DNA of 64,000 nt from JADJWR01 sp964610575 (GCA_964610575.1 CAZSYX010000005.1:1-64000); one strand, 5' to 3'; numbered from the stretch's first letter, positions 54,899 through 63,713 are shown. Notes: generated by a model not told the origin, from the sequence alone. A program made the numbers and translations.

Positions 54899-55738
54899 AT
54901 GAATGCTGTGCCACCGCCGGTGCCCGAGTGGAAGGTCGTGCCCGGCTTCCAGGACATCATCTACGCCAAGGCCGACGAAGGCATCGCCAAGATCACCATC
55001 AACCGCCCCGAGGTGCGCAACGCCTTCCGCCCGGAGACGGTCAAGGAGATGCAGGCGGCCTTCGATGACGCGCGCGACGACGCCGACATCGGCGTGATCA
55101 TCCTCACCGGCCAGGGCAAGGAGGCGTTCTGCTCCGGCGGCGACCAGCGCGTGCGCGGCAAGGGCGGCTACGTCGGCGGTGACATGATCCCGCGACTGAA
55201 CGTGCTCGACCTGCAGCGGCAGATCCGCACGCTGCCCAAGCCGGTGGTGGCGATGGTGGCGGGCTACGCGATCGGCGGCGGCCATGTGCTGCACATGATC
55301 TGCGACCTGACCATCGCCGCCGACAACGCCCGCTTCGGCCAGACGGGCCCCCGCGTCGGCAGCTTCGACGGCGGCTACGGTGCCTCGTACATGGCGCGCA
55401 TCGTCGGCCAGAAGAAGGCGCGCGAGATCTGGTTCCTCTGCCGGCAGTACGACGCCAGGCAGGCGCTCGACATGGGCCTCGTCAACTGCGTCGTCCCCTA
55501 CGAGCGGCTGGAAGCGGAGACGGTGCAGTGGTGCCGCGAGATGCTGGCCAACAGCCCGATCGCGCTGCGCTGCCTGAAGGCGGCGCTGAACGCCGACTGC
55601 GACGGCCAGGCCGGGCTGCAGGAACTGGCCGGCAACGCGACGCTGCTCTTCTACCTGTCGGAAGAAGGCCAGGAAGGCAAGAACGCCTACCTGGAGAAGC
55701 GCAAGCCGGACTTCCGCAAGTTCCCGCGCCTGCCCTGA
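54899..55738 (+). CDS. menB: 1,4-dihydroxy-2-naphthoyl-CoA synthase
   Basis: MenB closes the second ring in menaquinone synthesis. The 279-residue protein is a close MenB: KITINRPEVRNAFRPETVKEM, FCSGGDQRVRG, GYAIGGGHVLHMICDLTIAADNA and the end EKRKPDFRKFPRLP. The bicarbonate-binding residues of type I MenB are present: Gln148-Thr149-Gly150 in FGQTGP and Trp178 in REIWFLC. This separates it from the related BadI hydrolase. GGAG precedes the ATG. It is followed by a menE-like ligase, so the pair looks functional, but menF, menD, menH, menC and menA are not in the window. Confidence 0.93.
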   Translation: MNAVPPPVPEWKVVPGFQDIIYAKADEGIAKITINRPEVRNAFRPETVKEMQAAFDDARDDADIGVIILTGQGKEAFCSGGDQRVRGKGGYVGGDMIPRLNVLDLQRQIRTLPKPVVAMVAGYAIGGGHVLHMICDLTIAADNARFGQTGPRVGSFDGGYGASYMARIVGQKKAREIWFLCRQYDARQALDMGLVNCVVPYERLEAETVQWCREMLANSPIALRCLKAALNADCDGQAGLQELAGNATLLFYLSEEGQEGKNAYLEKRKPDFRKFPRLP

Positions 55739-55774
55739 CGGGCTGCGCCGGGCCGCATCGCCCTGCCCCACCGC

Positions 55775-57115
55775 GTGAACGACGAGCTTTCCATCTTTGC
55801 CGCCGCTCGGGCAGCGCCGCGGGCGGTCGGCCTGCGCACCGATGAACACACGTTTACGTTTTCGCAGCTCGCGCAACTCACCGAGCAGCGACTGCGCTCG
55901 GCAGAACTGCAGCGGTCCGACACCACGCCCTTCGTGCTCGACGGCACGAGTTCGGTCGACACGGTCATCGCGCTGTATGCGCTGCTCGAGCAGCGGCGGC
56001 CGGTGCTGCTGCTGCATCCGAAGCTCACTGAGTCCGAGCGCAATGCGGCGCTGGGTGCCGTCGAGCGGGGCGCAGGCACCCTGCCGCGCGACGCCGCGGT
56101 GATCGTCCTGACCTCCGGCACCACCGGCGAGCCGCGCGCGGCAGTGCTGGCGCGCGATGCCCTGCTCGCCTCGGCGGCCGCCAGCGCCGCCAACCTCGGC
56201 TGGCAGGACGACGATTGCTGGCTGCTGGCAATGCCGATCGCGCGCGTCGGCGGCCTGTCGATCCTCAACCGCTGCCTCATCGCGCGGCGCGCCGTGGCAC
56301 TGGCATCGGCCTTCGACTCCGCGCAGTTGCCCGGCCTCATGCAGCGGCATCGTGTCACGCTGGCGTCGCTGGTGCCGACGATGCTGGCCAAGGTCCTCGA
56401 CGCGCATCCGCAATGGGCGCCGCCGGCGCACCTGCGCGCCGTGCTTATCGGCGGCGCGGCGGCACCGGCGAAGCTGCTCGAACGCGCCGCGTTGCGCGGC
56501 GTGCCGATCGTCATCACCTACGGCTGCACCGAGACCTGCTCGCAGGTCGTCGCCACGCCCTACGAGTTTCGCTTCGATGCCGCGCGCTGCGGTGCCGGGC
56601 GGCCGCTGCCGGGAGCGCAGGTGCGTGTGGTCGACGGGCACATCCAGGTCAGGGGACCGATGCGGATGACCGGCTACGCCGGCGAGCCGCCGCTCGATCC
56701 GCAGGCGTGGTTCGACACCGGCGACCTCGGAAACTTCGACGCCGACGGCCTCCTGCACGTCAAGTCGCGCGCCGGCGACGTCATCATCACCGGCGGCGAG
56801 AACGTCTACCCGGCCGAGGTCGAGCGCGTGCTGGAGGCGTTTACCGACATCACCGCCGCCGGCGTGTTCGGCGTGCCCGACGAGACCTGGGGACAGGTCG
56901 TCGCCGCCGCCGTCGTGGCGCACGGCCGGCCGATCGACGAGCAGGCACTCGCCGCCTTCCTCAGCTCGCGGCTGTCGCCGCACAAGCTGCCGCGTCGTAT
57001 CTGCGTAGTGCCGGCATTGCCGCATACCGGCGCCGGCAAGCTCGACCGTGCGGCGCTGCCAACCGTGGCGACGGCCTTGCGCGAATTGCAGTTCAAGCCG
57101 GAAGTCAGGCGCTGA
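55775..57115 (+). CDS. menE: MenE-like o-succinylbenzoate-CoA ligase
   Basis: This 446-residue ANL-family ligase is the short form typical of MenE. It has VLTSGTTGEPRAA, the RVGGLSILNRCL segment that is MenE-like, TYGCTETCSQV, FDTGDLGNFDADGLLHVKSRAGD, and the C-terminal Lys in GAGKLDR. MenE makes o-succinylbenzoyl-CoA, the substrate of MenB. It starts with GTG 36 nt after menB. Assignment as MenE rests on length, motifs and the menB neighbour; a different aryl-CoA ligase cannot be excluded. Confidence 0.85.
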   Translation: MNDELSIFAAARAAPRAVGLRTDEHTFTFSQLAQLTEQRLRSAELQRSDTTPFVLDGTSSVDTVIALYALLEQRRPVLLLHPKLTESERNAALGAVERGAGTLPRDAAVIVLTSGTTGEPRAAVLARDALLASAAASAANLGWQDDDCWLLAMPIARVGGLSILNRCLIARRAVALASAFDSAQLPGLMQRHRVTLASLVPTMLAKVLDAHPQWAPPAHLRAVLIGGAAAPAKLLERAALRGVPIVITYGCTETCSQVVATPYEFRFDAARCGAGRPLPGAQVRVVDGHIQVRGPMRMTGYAGEPPLDPQAWFDTGDLGNFDADGLLHVKSRAGDVIITGGENVYPAEVERVLEAFTDITAAGVFGVPDETWGQVVAAAVVAHGRPIDEQALAAFLSSRLSPHKLPRRICVVPALPHTGAGKLDRAALPTVATALRELQFKPEVRR

Positions 57116-57299
57116 GCGTTGCTGCCTTCGGCGTCGGATAGGCATGCCGGCGGCCGCGAGTTTGCGGCACAGGGTCCTCGCAATTCGGTGCGAAGCTGTC
57201 GAAGGAGGTTCGGCTGAAACGCCAGGAACGCGCGTGGACGTCGCCGATCTGGCATTCGCCGTGGATCTGAATCAAACTAGCCGACAGGAGGTACACCGC

Positions 57300-59246
57300 A
57301 TGAAGAAAGCCCTACTGTCCATTCTCGCGCTGTCCGTTGCCAGTCTTGCGCTACCGGCATTCGCTGCAGGGCAAAGTGACGTCGGCGTGGCCGGCACGGC
57401 GAACAAGGCGCAGCTCGAGAAGGTGTTCCCGGCCAGGCCCGGCTATTCGCCCTACGCCGGGCGCAATTTCCCGACGATGCCGCTGTTCGGCGATACCCAC
57501 CTGCATACCGGGTTCTCGATGGACGCCGGCGCGTTCGGGGCACGTCTCACGCCGAAGGACGCGTATCGATTCGCGCGAGGCGAGGAGATCACGTCCAACT
57601 CCGGTCAGCCGGTGAAGCTTTCCCGCCCACTTGACTTTCTGGTCGTGGCCGATCACTCCGACGGCATGGGGTTCTTCCCGCAGCTGATGGGCGGCGATCC
57701 GACGTTGCTGGCGACCCCGCAGGGTCGGAAGTGGTACGACCAGATTCGCGGCGGAAAGGGCGCCGAGGCAGCGATGGACATCATCGTCAGCTTCGGCAAG
57801 GGCCAGCTGCCGAACGGGTTCCCGACCCCGGGCACAAGCGCCTATCGGAATGCCTGGCAGGAAACCATCAAGGCGGCGGAGGCCTACAACGAGCCCAGTC
57901 GGTTTACGGCGTTCATCGGCTACGAGTGGACCTCGAACACCGGCGGTAACAACCTGCACCGCAACGTGATCTTCCGCGGCAACGGCGCGCAGGCCAGCCT
58001 GGTCGAACCCTTCACGACCCTGCCGCCGCTGGGAAGCGACAACCCCGTGGATCTGTGGAAGTGGATGGCGGCCACGGAGCAGAAGACCGGAAGCGAAGTG
58101 CTCGCCATCGCCCACAACGGCAACCTGAGCAACGGGCTCATGTTCCCCATGGTCGAGGCGTTCGGCAAGAAAATCGACCGCGAGTACGTCCAGACGCGCG
58201 CCAAGTGGGAGCCGCTGTACGAGATGACGCAGACCAAGGGTACCGGCGAGGCGCATCCGTTCCTGTCACCCAACGACGAGTTCGCGAATTTCGAGATCTG
58301 GGACAAGGGCAATCTCGACGGCAGCGTGGCGAAGACGAAGGACATGCTCGGGTACGAGTACGCACGTTCGGCCCTGAAGAACGGCCTGAAGCTCGAAGCG
58401 CAACTGGGCACCAACCCGTTCAAGTTCGGCATGGTCGGCAGCAGCGACGCGCACACCGGACTCTCCGCCATGGAGGAAGACAACTTCTTCGGCAAGACCG
58501 CGCCGCAGGAGCCCAGCCCTGAACGGCTGACCAAGACGTTCGTCGATAACCCGAAGACGGGCGTGAAGATCATGGACTGGGAAGTCGGTGCTTCCGGCTA
58601 CGCCGCCGTGTGGGCGACCGAGAACACGCGCGAGGCGATCTTCGACGCGATGAAGCGCCGGGAGACCTATGCCACCACGGGCCCGCGCATGATCGTGCGC
58701 TTCTTCGGCGGCTGGGACTTCGCGCCGGCGGACGCCAACAATCGTTTGCCCGCGGCTGTCGGCTACGCCAAGGGCGTGCCGATGGGTGGCGATCTCGGCA
58801 AGGCGCCGAACGGCAAGTCGCCCACGTTCCTCGTTGCCGCGCTGAAGGACCCCATCGGCGCCAACCTCGACCGCATCCAGATCGTCAAAGGCTGGCTCGA
58901 TGCCAAGGGCGAAGTTCACGAGCAGGTCTATGACGTTGTCTGGGGCGACCGCGACAAACGCAAGCCGGGCGCAAACGGCAAGCTTCCGCCTGTTGGCGAC
59001 ACCGTGGACGTTGAAAACGCCACCTGGTCCAACAGCATCGGCGATCCGGAACTGATCGCCGTCTGGAGAGATCCGCAGTTCGACGCCCGGCAGCGCGCCT
59101 TCTACTACGCCCGCGTAATCGAGATCCCCACCCCGCGCTGGACTGCTTACGACGCCAGGCGCTTCGGCATCAAGCCGCTGCCCGGCACCACGATGAAATT
59201 CCAGGAGCGCGCCTACACGTCGCCCATCTGGTATTCGCCGTCGTGA
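57300..59246 (+). CDS. Exported DUF3604 protein with PHP-like metal site
   Basis: This 648-residue protein has a signal peptide (residues 1-22, ending PAFA) and a DUF3604 body. Residues expected to bind metal appear in a PHP-type order: DTHLH (65-69), ADHSD (117-121), GYEW (207-210), AHNGN (271-275) and SSDAH (381-385). That suggests a metal-dependent hydrolase acting in the periplasm; its substrate is unknown. GGAGG lies 7 nt before ATG 57300. The stop overlaps the next gene as GTGA, and the operon continues with a PPIase and three HupE-like proteins. A 184-nt gap separates it from menE. Confidence 0.88.
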   Translation: MKKALLSILALSVASLALPAFAAGQSDVGVAGTANKAQLEKVFPARPGYSPYAGRNFPTMPLFGDTHLHTGFSMDAGAFGARLTPKDAYRFARGEEITSNSGQPVKLSRPLDFLVVADHSDGMGFFPQLMGGDPTLLATPQGRKWYDQIRGGKGAEAAMDIIVSFGKGQLPNGFPTPGTSAYRNAWQETIKAAEAYNEPSRFTAFIGYEWTSNTGGNNLHRNVIFRGNGAQASLVEPFTTLPPLGSDNPVDLWKWMAATEQKTGSEVLAIAHNGNLSNGLMFPMVEAFGKKIDREYVQTRAKWEPLYEMTQTKGTGEAHPFLSPNDEFANFEIWDKGNLDGSVAKTKDMLGYEYARSALKNGLKLEAQLGTNPFKFGMVGSSDAHTGLSAMEEDNFFGKTAPQEPSPERLTKTFVDNPKTGVKIMDWEVGASGYAAVWATENTREAIFDAMKRRETYATTGPRMIVRFFGGWDFAPADANNRLPAAVGYAKGVPMGGDLGKAPNGKSPTFLVAALKDPIGANLDRIQIVKGWLDAKGEVHEQVYDVVWGDRDKRKPGANGKLPPVGDTVDVENATWSNSIGDPELIAVWRDPQFDARQRAFYYARVIEIPTPRWTAYDARRFGIKPLPGTTMKFQERAYTSPIWYSPS

Positions 59247-59842
59247 GAATCGCAATTCATCGCTGCCGCGGCCTGCTGCAGGTCGCCCTAGGTGCGGCGC
59301 TGCTTGCCGTTGCGGCGGCAGCATCTGCGTGCGGCTTCGAGGACCCCAATTCGATCGGGCTCCGCCGAGGCGCGCTGAACCTCTCGTTTCCCGAGTCGCT
59401 GTACGTCGGCACGGCGGTGTGGCAGGCGCAACTCGCCGGCAGGCTGCCGCGCGATCCACTGGCGCAGCGCGGCGACCTCTCGCCGGAAGCCCGCGCGACC
59501 CTACGGCTCATCAACGCGAACGCGTCGCTCGGCCAGCTGGCCCTGAGGATGAGTCAGCCCTCGACGGTAACGGCACGGCCGAACCTTGCGGTCGTGCTGC
59601 TCGGCCCCGTGCTCTGGAGCCGGTTCGAGGCCGGCAGCGGTTCGATCCGCCCGAGCGTGCACGTCCAGGGACCGGAGCGCGGTGACGTGGTCGTCGTCAC
59701 CGACATCGCCGTCGTCGAGGCGATTGCCGGCGGCAACCTGGGCTTTGCCGAGGCCATCGACCTGGGCGTCGTGCGGCTCTATGGGCCGGCGCAAGACGTG
59801 GCCGCGGCGCGCAACTGGCTCGTGGACATCGCGCCCGGCTGA
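59243..59842 (+). CDS. Small exported protein of the DUF3604-HupE operon
   Basis: This 199-residue protein starts with GTG at 59243, overlapping the DUF3604 stop by 4 nt. Its N-terminus is a signal peptide (about residues 1-26), and the sequence AAAASACGFEDP has a Cys that might be lipidated, though the position -3 residue is Ala, not Leu. The mature part, with FPESLYVGTAVWQAQLAG and VVLLGPVLWSRF, does not match a family I know. Its place between DUF3604 and the PPIase suggests it works with them. Function unknown. Confidence 0.75.
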   Translation: MRIAIHRCRGLLQVALGAALLAVAAAASACGFEDPNSIGLRRGALNLSFPESLYVGTAVWQAQLAGRLPRDPLAQRGDLSPEARATLRLINANASLGQLALRMSQPSTVTARPNLAVVLLGPVLWSRFEAGSGSIRPSVHVQGPERGDVVVVTDIAVVEAIAGGNLGFAEAIDLGVVRLYGPAQDVAAARNWLVDIAPG

Positions 59843-59882
59843 ACGCGGTACGCTGCGCGCCCGCCGATCGGGCCGATCCACG

Positions 59883-60737
59883 ATGCTGAAGCTCCTGCTG
59901 CGCGAACCGCTCGTTCAATTCCTGCTGCTCGGCGCGGTGCTTTTCGTGCTCGACGCCTGGCTGCGGCCGGCGGCGGTGCCCGTTGCGTCGACGGAGATCG
60001 TGGTCAGCGAGACACGGATCGACAACCTGGCGCAGAACTTCCGCCGCACCTGGCAGCGGCCGCCGACCAGGCAGGAACTCGACGGGCTGATCGAGTCCTT
60101 CGTCAAGGAGGAGGTCATGGTGCGCGAGGCGCTGGCACTTGGCCTGGATCGCGACGACGCGATCATCCGCCGCCGGCTGCAGCAGAAGATGGAGTTCGTC
60201 TCCGAGGAAGCCGCGGCGAGCGTGCAGCCCACCGACGAGGACCTCGCCAAGTACCTGGCGGCGAACGCAGATGCCTTCCGCGTCGAGGGCCGCGTCAGCT
60301 TCACGCAGATCTATCTCGATCCGCGCCGGCGCGTGGCAACTCTGGCGGCCGACGCGAAGCGGATGCTCGACGCCTTGAACAGCGCTCGCTCCCCCGACCC
60401 CGCGCAGCTGGGCGACCGGCTGCTGCTGCTCGATTCGACTTACGAGAATGCGCCGCAGGCGGAAGTCGCCCGGCTGTTCGGCGCCGAATTTGCCGAGGCG
60501 CTGGTGAAGCAGCCGGTGGGCCAATGGATCGGTCCGATCGCCTCCGGATATGGCGCTCACCTCGTGCGGGTCGCTGCGCTCGTGCCGGGCGGCACGCCGA
60601 CGCTGGACGAAGTCCGGCCGCTGGTCGAGCGCGAGTGGGCGAACTCCAGGCGGCAGGAGCTTGGCAAGGCCTTCTACGACAGGTTGCGCGCCAACTACAC
60701 GATCAAGGTGCCAATGCCGGCGGCGGCCAAGCCATGA
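59883..60737 (+). CDS. Membrane-tethered parvulin-type peptidyl-prolyl isomerase
   Basis: This 284-residue protein has one N-terminal membrane segment (LVQFLLLGAVLFVLDAWL, about residues 10-27). It continues with a SurA/PrsA-like helical region (LDGLIESFVKEEVMVREALALGLD) and a parvulin-type domain beginning near RVSFTQIYLDP and ending with GYGAHLVRVAALVPG. It is anchored on the periplasmic side and could fold the exported proteins of its operon. ATG 59883 lies 40 nt after the preceding stop. Its TGA overlaps the next ATG by 4 nt. Confidence 0.86.
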   Translation: MLKLLLREPLVQFLLLGAVLFVLDAWLRPAAVPVASTEIVVSETRIDNLAQNFRRTWQRPPTRQELDGLIESFVKEEVMVREALALGLDRDDAIIRRRLQQKMEFVSEEAAASVQPTDEDLAKYLAANADAFRVEGRVSFTQIYLDPRRRVATLAADAKRMLDALNSARSPDPAQLGDRLLLLDSTYENAPQAEVARLFGAEFAEALVKQPVGQWIGPIASGYGAHLVRVAALVPGGTPTLDEVRPLVEREWANSRRQELGKAFYDRLRANYTIKVPMPAAAKP

Positions 60738-61750
60738 CGCGTTTGCTCCGCTTGCTGCTTGCGTGCCTGGCGACACTGCTGCTCGTCGCGGCGCCGCTCG
60801 CGGCACACGAACTGCAGCCTGGCTTCCTCGAACTGCGGGAAACGTCGCCGGGGCAGGTCGACGTGCTGTGGAAGCTGCCGTCGCTGGGCAGCTCCGACGC
60901 GCGCATGCCGCTCGTGCCGGTCTTCCCCGAAAGCTGCCGCCAGCTGGGCGAAGCGCGCAGCGATCGCGCCGGCACCGCCTGGGTCTTCACCGCCCACCTC
61001 GAGTGCAAGGGCGGGCTGGCCGGGCAGAAGCTCGCCATCGAGGGGCTGCAAGCATTCGTCACCGACGTGCTGGTGCGCGTGCAGCACGCCGACGGCAGTG
61101 TCGAGACGCACGTGCTCAAGCCGGTGCAGCCGTCAGTGACGCTGCGCAGCGCGGGCGACTCGCGGCGCGGGGTGGGCGCTTATCTGTATCTCGGCATCGA
61201 GCACATCCTGCTCGGAGTCGATCATCTGCTGTTCGTGCTCGGCCTGCTGCTGATCGTGCGCGACCGCTGGATGCTGCTGAAGACGGTGACCGCGTTCACG
61301 GTCGCGCATAGCATCACGCTGGCGATCGCCACCTTCGGCATCGCCTCGATCGCCCCGGCGCCGCTGAACGCGGCGATCGCGCTGTCGATCCTGTTCCTCG
61401 GGCCGGAGATCGTGCGGCGCTGGCGCGGGCAGACCAGCTTCACCATCCGCCACCCCTGGGTGGTCGCCTTCGCCTTCGGGCTGCTGCACGGCTTCGGCTT
61501 CGCCAGCGGGCTAGCCCAGCTCGGTCTGCCGAAGGGCGAGATTCCGCTGGCGCTGCTGCTGTTCAACGTCGGCGTGGAGATCGGCCAACTCGCCTTCGTG
61601 CTGCTGATCCTGCTGCTCGAACGCGCTTTCCGCCTCCTGCAGATCCACTGGCCGAGGCTGGTCGAGCGGCTGCCCGGTTACCTGGTCGGCTCGCTCGGCG
61701 CGTTCTGGACCATCCAGCGGGTAGCGATTCTCTTGCGGGGTATGGCATGA
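60734..61750 (+). CDS. HupE/UreJ family membrane protein with periplasmic N-terminal domain
   Basis: This 338-residue protein belongs to the second HupE/UreJ subfamily. A signal peptide (ending PLAA, about residue 23) exposes HELQPGFLEL. A soluble domain of about 120 residues follows (PVFPESCRQLGE, IEGLQAFVTDVLVRV). The membrane part (about residues 145-338) has six to seven segments with LGIEHILLGVDHLLFVLGL, HSITLAIATFG and LLHGFGFASGL, whose His/Asp residues could carry metal. Relatives are linked to nickel or cobalt handling; the metal here is not shown. It overlaps both neighbours as ATGA. Confidence 0.85.
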   Translation: MTRLLRLLLACLATLLLVAAPLAAHELQPGFLELRETSPGQVDVLWKLPSLGSSDARMPLVPVFPESCRQLGEARSDRAGTAWVFTAHLECKGGLAGQKLAIEGLQAFVTDVLVRVQHADGSVETHVLKPVQPSVTLRSAGDSRRGVGAYLYLGIEHILLGVDHLLFVLGLLLIVRDRWMLLKTVTAFTVAHSITLAIATFGIASIAPAPLNAAIALSILFLGPEIVRRWRGQTSFTIRHPWVVAFAFGLLHGFGFASGLAQLGLPKGEIPLALLLFNVGVEIGQLAFVLLILLLERAFRLLQIHWPRLVERLPGYLVGSLGAFWTIQRVAILLRGMA

Positions 61751-62361
61751 AGAGCAAGGTGATTGCATCGAACTGCAGCGCGCTGCGGCGCGCGGCGTCA
61801 CTTGCGCTCGCCGTCGTGCCCGCCGTTGCGCTGGCGCACGAGGAAACCGGCCAGGCGGCGGGATTCCTCGCCGGGCTCGTGCACCCGGTCTCGGGGCTGG
61901 ACCACGTGCTGGCGATGATCGCGGTCGGCCTGTGGGGGGCAGTTCTCGGGCTACCTGCGATCTGGGTGCTGCCGGTGGCCTTTCCGCTGGTGATGGCGGT
62001 GGGCGGGCTGATGGGCCTGCTGGGTGTTCCGCTGCCGGGTGTGGAGGTCGGCATTGCGGTCTCCGCCATCGTGCTCGGCGTGATGGTGCTGGCCGAAGTG
62101 CGGCCGCCGCTCTGGCTGGCGGCGGCGATCGTGGCTTTCTTCGCGATCTTTCACGGCCACGCGCACGGCCGCGAGCTGCCCGAGGGCACGAGCGCCCTGC
62201 TCTACAGCCTGGGCTTCGTCGTCGCCACCGGGCTGCTGCACGCAGTCGGCATCGCGCTCGGTGTGGCGCACCGCTGGGCATTGGGGCGGCAGGCAGTGCG
62301 CGTTGCGGGCGGCGGCGTCGCCGCGGCGGGCTGCTTCTTCCTGTGGCGGGCAATCGCTTGA
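61747..62361 (+). CDS. hupE: HupE/UreJ nickel/cobalt permease-like protein
   Basis: This 204-residue protein is a classical HupE/UreJ. It has a signal peptide-like segment ending VALA, mature start HEETGQAAG, then LVHPVSGLDHVLAMIAVGLWG with the HPxSGxDHxLAM motif and AIFHGHAHGRELP. About six membrane segments follow. HupE proteins take up Ni2+ (or Co2+) for hydrogenase and urease; no hydrogenase or urease gene is in this window. It overlaps the gene before it by 4 nt (ATGA) and the one after by 4 nt (TTGA). Confidence 0.9.
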   Translation: MKSKVIASNCSALRRAASLALAVVPAVALAHEETGQAAGFLAGLVHPVSGLDHVLAMIAVGLWGAVLGLPAIWVLPVAFPLVMAVGGLMGLLGVPLPGVEVGIAVSAIVLGVMVLAEVRPPLWLAAAIVAFFAIFHGHAHGRELPEGTSALLYSLGFVVATGLLHAVGIALGVAHRWALGRQAVRVAGGGVAAAGCFFLWRAIA

Positions 62362-62972
62362 AGCCGAATCGGGCCGCTGCATTGCACGTCGCCGGCGCGT
62401 TGCTGGCACTCGCCGCAGCACCGGCGCACGCGCATCTTGTCGAGACCGGCTTCGGTGCGTTCTACGACGGCCTTGCGCACGTCGCGATGACGCCTGCCGA
62501 TCTGCTCGTGGTGGTCGCGATCGCGCTGCTCGCGGGCCAGCGCGGCACGCAGGCCGCGCGCTGGGCGTTGCTGGCGCTGCCCGCCGCCTGGCTGCTCGGT
62601 GCCACGATCGGTACGCGCTTTCCATCGGCGGCGGCGCTGCCGTTGCTGACGACGCTGACCTTCGCCGCGGTGGGTGCGCTGGTCGTGTTCGACGCGAAAC
62701 TGCGCGCGACCTCGGTGGCGCTGCTCGCCGCCGCGGCGGGGCTCGTCCATGGCTTCGTCAACGGCGCGACGATGCGGCCCGGCGGCGCCGGCACGCTCGC
62801 ACTGGCCGGCGCGGTGGCGGCGGTGTTCTGCCTGCTCGTCATCGTCGCTGCCGAGGTGACGACCCTGCGCGCCGGCTGGACGCGTATCGCAGTGCGGGTG
62901 GCCGGCAGTTGGATCGCCGCCGCCGGCGTGTTGATGCTCGGCTGGCTGGCGCGGCCGTTGTTGACGGCCTGA
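62358..62972 (+). CDS. Third HupE/UreJ-like membrane protein
   Basis: This 204-residue protein starts with TTG at 62358 inside the hupE stop (TTGA). A signal peptide ending APAHA exposes HLVETGFGAFYDGLAHVAMTP, a conserved segment of a HupE/UreJ-related family. It is followed by ADLLVVVAIALLAGQRG and about six membrane segments, one carrying LVHGFVNG. It lacks the HPxSGxDH motif of true HupE. It is the last gene of the six-gene string; a 99-nt gap follows. Confidence 0.8.
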   Translation: MKPNRAAALHVAGALLALAAAPAHAHLVETGFGAFYDGLAHVAMTPADLLVVVAIALLAGQRGTQAARWALLALPAAWLLGATIGTRFPSAAALPLLTTLTFAAVGALVVFDAKLRATSVALLAAAAGLVHGFVNGATMRPGGAGTLALAGAVAAVFCLLVIVAAEVTTLRAGWTRIAVRVAGSWIAAAGVLMLGWLARPLLTA

Positions 62973-63071
62973 GGACAGATCAGGCGGCGGATCGCGTCGC
63001 ACGCGGCCGCCATGCGGGACAATGCGCCGACTCCGGACTGTCCGGGAGCGACTTCCCGTGGAGGAGGACAC

Positions 63072-63713
63072 GTGAACACGACGCGCAAAGGAAAAGGCAA
63101 GGGCTCGGCGGCACGGGTGCAGAAGGCGCAGCGCGCTGCCGCCAGCGAAGCGCTGCCGATCGCCGCGATCGCCCGCCAGTTGCGCGGCTGGGCCGACACG
63201 GTACTCGGCATCGCTGTGCCCGCGGCGGATCTCGCCATCGGCCTGGCGACGGCCACGGCCAGGACCCGCGGGCAGAAGTCGGCGGTCGCCAGGGCGGGCG
63301 CGGTGCTGCGCAAGATGCGCGAGACCGCCGGGCTGACGCTGGAGGAACTGGCCCACGCAGTCGACCTCACCGACCCGGAACTCATCGCCAATGCCGAGCG
63401 CGGCATCATCGCCCTGCCCTTCGAGCTGATCCTGCGCGTGGCCGGCGTCGTCGGCCGCGGCGACCCGCTGACGTCGGTGATGAGGCTCACCCGCGCCTAC
63501 AACCCCGACCTGTGGAAGGCGCTGGAAGGCCTCGGCCTCGGCAAGCTGGTCGTGCAGGCGGGACGCGAGCGGGAACTGGCCAACGTCTACCGCGGCAACG
63601 ATGCGGCGCGGCGGCTGTCGGACGAGGAGTTCGCCGCCGTGCTCGCTTTCACCAGGCAGGCCTTCGACATGGCGGTGGCCTTCCGCGCGCCGCCGACGGC
63701 AGGCAGGCAATGA
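63072..63713 (+). CDS. XRE-type helix-turn-helix protein
   Basis: This 213-residue protein has a Lys/Arg-rich N-terminus (about residues 1-35) and a Xre-type HTH at about 76-125 (VLRKMRETAGLTLEELAHAVDLTDPELIANAERG). A helical C-terminal region follows. I chose GTG 63072 because GAGGAGGA lies just upstream, whereas the earlier in-frame ATG has none. It is probably a transcriptional regulator; the next gene is a WS/DGAT-like acyltransferase starting 39 nt downstream, a possible target. The regulated signal is unknown. Confidence 0.82.
   Translation: MNTTRKGKGKGSAARVQKAQRAAASEALPIAAIARQLRGWADTVLGIAVPAADLAIGLATATARTRGQKSAVARAGAVLRKMRETAGLTLEELAHAVDLTDPELIANAERGIIALPFELILRVAGVVGRGDPLTSVMRLTRAYNPDLWKALEGLGLGKLVVQAGRERELANVYRGNDAARRLSDEEFAAVLAFTRQAFDMAVAFRAPPTAGRQ

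Noticed and set aside
54899..55738. menB gene as BadI (2-ketocyclohexanecarboxyl-CoA hydrolase)
   Set aside because: The sequence keeps the longer MenB N-terminus, the DQRVRG loop, NVLDLQRQIRT and the MenB C-terminus, which BadI lacks.
53699..57145. A 1148-codon minus-strand frame opposite the Bug, menB and menE genes
   Set aside because: Its translation is low-complexity (Arg/Gly/Val/Asp) and mirrors the codon bias of the real genes.
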